The notes beneath the pieces were generated by a model, which was not told the DNA's origin, did no database searches, and saw only the letters and a program-made list of their open reading frames with translations. 64,000 bases of DNA. Origin: Klebsiella indica (GTDB lineage: Bacteria > Pseudomonadota > Gammaproteobacteria > Enterobacterales > Enterobacteriaceae). The stretch is from NCBI RefSeq assembly GCF_005860775.1, contig NZ_VCHQ01000008.1, forward strand, positions 62,001 through 126,000, read 5' to 3'. The stretch's first letter is position 1, and every line of letters starts with the position of its first letter. The position numbers and the translations under genes are program-made. Of the stretch, positions 59,498 to 64,000 are shown piece after piece.

Positions 59498-59955
59498 GAT
59501 ACCGTCTCCTCACCACGGCAGAGACGGATTCGCCCCCAGTTAGAGACAATAATGTTCCAGCCACCAGCCGCGCTTTCCAGCCGGATATGTCCGGCCCAGG
59601 CGGTATTCCGCAGGCCGTAAAAACCCAGCCCAGGCGTCATGACGCGGAGCGAAACTTCCGGCCACAGCGGGTATAGCGTGAAAACATCCTTTTCACGACA
59701 GTCGGCCGTGGAACCAGTGGCGCTCAGGCACCAGCCCTCCCCGCTCCGACCAACGTTTAACAGCCGGTTACGATTATGCCAGTTGGCATCATCACGCAGC
59801 AGCAGCAGAAAGTCGCGAACCTGACAGGCTGTTTGCCACAGGCGCTGCTGCCGTTGCCAGCTGTGCCAGCCATATACCCCACTGGCGCAAAGAATAACGA
59901 CCAGTATCAGTGCGACCAGGGTTTCCGTCAGGGTATAGCCATGTTCTCTGTTCAT
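59488..59955 (-). CDS. ppdA: Prepilin-peptidase-dependent protein PpdA
   Basis: Minor pseudopilin-like protein of 155 residues, GspH-like, and the first gene of the ppdA-ppdB-ygdB-ppdC set. The N-terminal motif EHG-YTLTETLVALILVVIL has the cleavage glycine and Glu at +5. The frame is open about 100 codons further upstream, but that part has no pilin-like or other recognised features. The ATG at 59955 is therefore used. Confidence 0.92.
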   Translation of the reverse strand: MNREHGYTLTETLVALILVVILCASGVYGWHSWQRQQRLWQTACQVRDFLLLLRDDANWHNRNRLLNVGRSGEGWCLSATGSTADCREKDVFTLYPLWPEVSLRVMTPGLGFYGLRNTAWAGHIRLESAAGGWNIIVSNWGRIRLCRGEETVSCL

Positions 59956-60332
59956 GAGCTGAGTATGGGTATCAGCAATACCTTTTTCGAACGGAAAAAT
60001 GCGCGTTTGCGTCGCGCCTCGGAGAGTATTAAAGACGTTGCAATGGCTTGCAAAGACGGAGGAAACCAGCGAACAAAAAGGCGCCCGATAGCAGCAGATT
60101 TTCCACGGGCTTGCCGCAGGGAGGTGAGCACGAAAACGGGTGAGAGCACGCTGGCACACATGCAGGACTGGCCGCCAGGACGGCGGCCAGTGAGGTCGTT
60201 CGAGGCTGGACAAACTTGCCAGGGCCAGGCGAAATCTCCCAAGGACGTTCACACGCAAGGGATATGCCCCTTGTCCACGTTATTTATCGTGAACAGAACA
60301 GGCCACTAAGCAAAAACATTCACTCCGGGGAA
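59956..60332. other. Intergenic region between thyA and ppdA with nested palindromes
   Basis: This 377-bp stretch has no convincing gene. It holds a 10-bp perfect inverted repeat (60167-60176 with 60182-60191), and a nested pair: GTTCAC/GTGAAC (60247-60252, 60289-60294) enclosing CAAGGG/CCCTTG (60256-60261, 60268-60273). The ppdA promoter should be here. None of the stems is followed by a T-run on the minus strand. Confidence 0.5.
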
Positions 60333-61127
60333 TTAAATCGCCACCGGCGCTTTAATTCCCGGATACGGGTCATAGCCTTCAATTTCAAAGTCTTCAAAGC
60401 GGTAGTCGAAAATCGACGCCGGTTTGCGTTTGATGACCAGTTTCGGCAATGCGCGGGGTTCGCGGCTCAGCTGCAGATGCGTCTGCTCCATATGGTTGCT
60501 GTACAGATGCGTGTCGCCCCCGGTCCAGACAAAATCACCCACTGCCAGGTCGCACTGCTGCGCCACCATATGCACCAGCAGGGCGTAGCTGGCGATATTG
60601 AACGGCAGGCCAAGGAACACATCGCAGGAGCGCTGATACAGCTGGCAGGAGAGCTTGCCATCCGCCACGTAAAACTGGAAAAACGCATGGCACGGCGCCA
60701 GCGCCATTTTGTTCAGTTCGCCAACGTTCCATGCCGAGACGATAATACGCCGTGAATCCGGGTCATTTTTCAACTGTTCCATCACCGTGCTGATCTGGTC
60801 GATATGACGACCATCCGGCGCAGGCCAGGAGCGCCACTGCTTGCCATAGACCGGCCCCAGATCGCCGTTTTCATCGGCCCATTCATCCCAGATGGTAACG
60901 TTGTTTTCATGCAGATACGCAACGTTGGTATCTCCCTGCAGGAACCACAACAGTTCATGGATGATGGAGCGTAAATGACAGCGTTTGGTCGTCACCAACG
61001 GGAATCCTTCCTGCAGGTTAAAACGCATCTGGTGGCCGAAGATAGAGACGGTGCCGGTACCGGTGCGGTCATTTTTTTGCGTGCCCTCGTCGAGCACTTT
61101 CTGCATCAAATCAAGATACTGTTTCAT
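60333..61127 (-). CDS. thyA: Thymidylate synthase ThyA
   Basis: Converts dUMP to dTMP with methylene-tetrahydrofolate. The 264-residue protein has the nucleophile Cys146 ([10 protein letters not shown]), the dUMP phosphate-binding arginines (DPDSRR) and the usual E. coli length. It starts 6 nt after lgt ends, forming the conserved lgt-thyA pair. Confidence 0.98.
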   Translation of the reverse strand: MKQYLDLMQKVLDEGTQKNDRTGTGTVSIFGHQMRFNLQEGFPLVTTKRCHLRSIIHELLWFLQGDTNVAYLHENNVTIWDEWADENGDLGPVYGKQWRSWPAPDGRHIDQISTVMEQLKNDPDSRRIIVSAWNVGELNKMALAPCHAFFQFYVADGKLSCQLYQRSCDVFLGLPFNIASYALLVHMVAQQCDLAVGDFVWTGGDTHLYSNHMEQTHLQLSREPRALPKLVIKRKPASIFDYRFEDFEIEGYDPYPGIKAPVAI

Positions 61128-61133
61128 GGTTCC

Positions 61134-62009
61134 TCAAGAGTTTTGTTGCTGCGGACGACAACGGTACGCCCAGACCATCATAATGATACCCGCAAGCACC
61201 ATAGGAATCGAAAGAATCTGTCCCATACTGATGTACTGCACCCAGGCGCCGGTGAACTGCGCGTCGGGCTGACGGAAAAATTCCACAATAATGCGGAACA
61301 GGCCGTAGCCAATCAGGAAAAGACCAGAAACCGAGCCGGTCGGGCGCGGTTTGCGAATAAACAGGTTCAGGATCAGGAACAGCACCACGCCTTCCAGCGC
61401 CAGCTCATACAACTGTGAAGGATGGCGGGGCAGCGCACCATAGGTATCGAACAACGATTGCCACTCGGGATGTGACGGCAGCAGAGCCAGATCTTCGGCG
61501 CGGGAGCCGGGGAAAATCATCGCATAGTGGAAGTTCGGATCGACACGCCCCCACAGTTCGCCGTTGATAAAGTTGCCCAGCCGCCCGGCGCCAAGGCCAA
61601 ACGGAATCAGCGGCGCAATAAAATCAGAGACCTGGAAGAAGGTTCGCTTCGTGCGTCTGGCGAAGATGATCATCACCAGAATCACACCGATCAGGCCGCC
61701 GTGGAAGGACATGCCGCCATCCCAGACGCGGAACAGGTAGAGCGGATCCTCCAGGAAGAGCGGCAGATTATAGAAAAAGACGTAACCGATACGCCCGCCG
61801 AGGAAGACCCCCAGGAACCCGGCGTACAGCAGGTTTTCAACTTCATTTTTCGTCCAGCCGCTACCCGGACGATTGGCCCGACGGGTGGCCAGCCACATGG
61901 CAAAAATAAACCCGACCAGATACATCAGGCCGTACCAGTGCAGGGAGACCGGTCCAATGGAAAATATTACCGGATCAAAGTCCGGAAAATGCAGGTAGCC
62001 ACTATTCAT
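61134..62009 (-). CDS. lgt: Prolipoprotein diacylglyceryl transferase Lgt
   Basis: Inner-membrane enzyme adding diacylglycerol to the lipobox cysteine of prolipoproteins. The 291-residue protein has about seven membrane segments, the essential His103 (SFHGG) and the Lgt signature [17 protein letters not shown] with Arg143. The 219-nt upstream gap should carry its promoter. Confidence 0.97.
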   Translation of the reverse strand: MNSGYLHFPDFDPVIFSIGPVSLHWYGLMYLVGFIFAMWLATRRANRPGSGWTKNEVENLLYAGFLGVFLGGRIGYVFFYNLPLFLEDPLYLFRVWDGGMSFHGGLIGVILVMIIFARRTKRTFFQVSDFIAPLIPFGLGAGRLGNFINGELWGRVDPNFHYAMIFPGSRAEDLALLPSHPEWQSLFDTYGALPRHPSQLYELALEGVVLFLILNLFIRKPRPTGSVSGLFLIGYGLFRIIVEFFRQPDAQFTGAWVQYISMGQILSIPMVLAGIIMMVWAYRCRPQQQNS

Positions 62010-62180
62010 CTGTCACCATAAAGACTTGTTATTCCGCCGAAAGTGGACAGCGGGGATCCTCCGCGCCTGCCAGAAAACGGCGCTCCAAAGGCTGCGAATG
62101 ATAACATATGCGCGAAAGACGATCCGAGCCGGACGTGTAAAAGATATGTATACGAATGCGAATGAGCAGCAGAGGAGTTC

Positions 62181-62218
62181 CGGAGGCGGCGCGTTGCGCC
62201 TTGTTCACGCGCCGTCCG
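62181..62218 (-). terminator. Putative hairpin terminator after ptsP
   Basis: On the minus strand CGGACGGCGCG pairs with CGCGCCG-cc-TCCG (11 bp with a 2-nt bulge) 10 nt after the ptsP stop. The stem is GC-rich but lacks a clear U-tract, so it may instead be an mRNA-stabilising hairpin. Confidence 0.45.
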
Positions 62219-62228
62219 ATAATGACAG

Positions 62229-64000
62229 CTATCGGCCTCCGCGAATCAGGCCGCCGAGACCGCGCCGCTCCATAAAAGCCGCAACCTGGTGACGGACTTC
62301 AGTCGCCATCTGTGCTTCCAGACTGCGGCGGGAAAGTTCCTGGGCCTCATCAATATCGATACGGCGCAGCAGATATTTCACTCTTGCCACCGAGCGACCA
62401 TTCATTGACAAATGGCGATAACCCATACCGATGAGGATCGTCACGCACATCGGATCACCCGCCATTTCACCACACAGTCGCAGATCGATGTCGAAACGCT
62501 CGGCATCGCGGGCGATCATCGCCAGCGCCCTGAGAACTCCTGGGTGCAGGCTGTCATACATACTGGCCACCCGGGTATTATTGCGATCCACCGCCAGAAT
62601 ATACTGGGTCAGGTCATTAGTGCCAACAGAGATAAAATCAATGCGATTAGCCAGTTGTGGAAGCATAAAGACCATCGACGGCACTTCCAGCATCACGCCA
62701 AGACGCGGACGTGGAATGGCATAGCCGATCATGTCTTCCACTTCACGGCTGGCGCGATCGATAAGACGACGAGCCTCATCCACTTCATCCAGGCTGGTCA
62801 CCATCGGCAGCAAAATACTGAGGTTACCGGTCGCCGCATTGGCGCGCAGCATGGCGCGTATCTGCACCAGAAAAATCTCCGGCTGATCGAGCGTGATGCG
62901 AATACCGCGCCAGCCAAGACACGGGTTCTCTTCGCTGATTGGCATATACGGCAGCTGTTTATCCGCGCCGACATCCAGCGTGCGCAGAGTCACCGATTTC
63001 TCGTTGAACATCTGTAGCATTCCCTGATACTGGGCAACCTGCTCCTCTTCAGAGGGGAAGCCGCTTTGCAGCATAAAGGGAATCTCGGTGCGGTACAGAC
63101 CGATACCATCGACGAAATTGCCGAGCTTCTCCTCATGCTCAGGGCTCAGCCCCGCATTGAGCATCACTTTTACTCGCTCGCCGCTTTTCAGTTCAGACGC
63201 CCGCTTGAGATCGTCCTCAGCCAGGCGGCTAAGTTCATTCTCTTCGCTAATCAGGCGCTGGTATTCCTGCAGCAACACCGGCTCCGGATCGACCAGCAGC
63301 TCGCCGCGGTAACCGTCGACGATCAGGGTATGACCGTGCAGCAGCGAAGGCTGAATATCCGCCCCCATCACCGTCGGAATGCCCAGCGCACGAACCATAA
63401 TCGCAGCATGCGAGTTCGCCGCGCCGTCACGTACCACCACGCCTGCTAAACGGTCCTGAGGAACTTCCGCCAGAGTCGTGGCCGACAGTTCGTCCGCCAC
63501 CAGTATGATGCGCTCCGGCCAGCTATCCGTTCCCTGAATGCTGTCATCAAGGTGAAACAGCAGTCGCTGGCCTAACGTGCGTAAATCACCCGCACGCTCT
63601 TTCAGATAGCCATCACTGAGCGCGGCAAACTGTTCGGCAAACTGCTCGATGATCTTCTTCACCGCCCATTCGGCCACCGCGCCTTTATCCACTTCAGCGA
63701 ACAGTTCACGACGCAGGCGCGCGTCGGAAAGCAGGTGTGAATAGAGGTCAAAGATGGCCGCCGTCTCTTTCTGCGCGCCGGCAGAATAGCGTTTGCTGTA
63801 ACGACGAAACTCGTTCGCCGCCTCTTCCAGCGCGATGGTCAGACGCTCGCGCTCGGCAGCGGTATCAAGCGTCGAGGCTTCATAAACCTGCTCCATCAGC
63901 GGCAGGCTAACGTCCATCCAGCCTTCAGCAATGGCGACGCCGGACGAAGCAGGCAGGGCGCGAATGCGGGTCTGACGATATTGACCAAACAGTGCGTTTA
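62229..64000 (-). CDS. ptsP: Phosphoenolpyruvate-protein phosphotransferase PtsP (EI-Ntr), 5' part outside window
   Basis: First enzyme of the nitrogen phosphotransferase system, passing phosphate from PEP to NPr. About 590 C-terminal residues are visible of a family length near 748; the N-terminal GAF domain lies beyond base 64000. Visible are the phosphohistidine segment (GAANSHAAIMVRALGIP), the PEP-binding LRTLDVGADKQLPY and the active-site cysteine region (LRLCGEMAGDP). The frame is open to the window edge. Confidence 0.96.
   Translation of the reverse strand, partial: NALFGQYRQTRIRALPASSGVAIAEGWMDVSLPLMEQVYEASTLDTAAERERLTIALEEAANEFRRYSKRYSAGAQKETAAIFDLYSHLLSDARLRRELFAEVDKGAVAEWAVKKIIEQFAEQFAALSDGYLKERAGDLRTLGQRLLFHLDDSIQGTDSWPERIILVADELSATTLAEVPQDRLAGVVVRDGAANSHAAIMVRALGIPTVMGADIQPSLLHGHTLIVDGYRGELLVDPEPVLLQEYQRLISEENELSRLAEDDLKRASELKSGERVKVMLNAGLSPEHEEKLGNFVDGIGLYRTEIPFMLQSGFPSEEEQVAQYQGMLQMFNEKSVTLRTLDVGADKQLPYMPISEENPCLGWRGIRITLDQPEIFLVQIRAMLRANAATGNLSILLPMVTSLDEVDEARRLIDRASREVEDMIGYAIPRPRLGVMLEVPSMVFMLPQLANRIDFISVGTNDLTQYILAVDRNNTRVASMYDSLHPGVLRALAMIARDAERFDIDLRLCGEMAGDPMCVTILIGMGYRHLSMNGRSVARVKYLLRRIDIDEAQELSRRSLEAQMATEVRHQVAAFMERRGLGGLIRGGR

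Noticed and set aside
59952-60242. A 96-codon minus-strand frame upstream of ppdA
   Set aside because: No ribosome-binding site or recognisable features; it is low-complexity in basic residues and probably chance.

Overview
The window is an Enterobacteriaceae chromosome segment. The right half keeps the gene order ptsP-lgt-thyA-ppdA-ppdB-ygdB-ppdC-recC-ptrA-recB-recD-argA-amiC known from Escherichia coli. The left half carries the anaerobic cobalamin (cbi/cob) and propanediol-utilisation (pdu) loci in the Salmonella arrangement. In Salmonella these two halves are far apart. Their neighbourhood here, together with an ERIC-like repeat, suggests a Klebsiella/Raoultella/Citrobacter/Kluyvera-type genome. 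The sequence alone does not fix the genus.

Layout. (1) 1-15038, minus strand: one long operon cbiA-B-C-D-E-T-F-G-H-J-K-L-M-N-Q-O-P-cobU-cobT, mostly with 4-nt overlaps. It is led by a cobalamin riboswitch (about 15138-15415). cobT runs off the left edge, and cobS is absent from its usual place between cobU and cobT. (2) 15727-17627, minus: the activator gene pocR and the diol facilitator gene pduF. (3) 17628-18151: divergent control region. (4) 18152-35074, plus: a complete pdu operon, pduA-B-C-D-E-G-H-J-K-L-M-N-O-P-Q-S-T-U-V-W, then an ERIC-like repeat and pduX. (5) 35174-36097: a truncated IS4-family (IS10-like) transposon remnant. (6) 36166-42200: an accessory block with a six-gene minus-strand operon (RidA protein, amino-acid ABC transporter, DSD1/D-threonine-aldolase-like PLP enzyme) and a divergent IclR-type regulator. 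Two tandem palindromes lie between them. (7) 42361-44720, minus: amiC followed 17 nt later by cobD. (8) 44923-64000: argA (plus), then recD, recB, ptrA, recC, four minor-pseudopilin-type genes, thyA, lgt and ptsP (minus; ptsP runs off the right edge).

How it works together. PduF admits 1,2-propanediol, and PocR senses it and activates both pdu and cbi/cob. The cbi/cob products build adenosylcobinamide-GDP and the lower-ligand donor. PduX and CobD supply the aminopropanol arm from L-threonine. PduO and PduS make and recycle coenzyme B12. PduCDE, kept active by PduGH, converts propanediol to propionaldehyde inside a shell of PduA, B, B', J, K, N, T and U. PduP, Q, L and W then yield propanol, propionyl-CoA, propionyl phosphate, propionate and ATP.

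The least familiar part is block 6. It looks like a self-contained import-and-deamination system for an amino acid, plausibly a D- or beta-hydroxy-amino acid. It appears to have been inserted between pduX and cobD.
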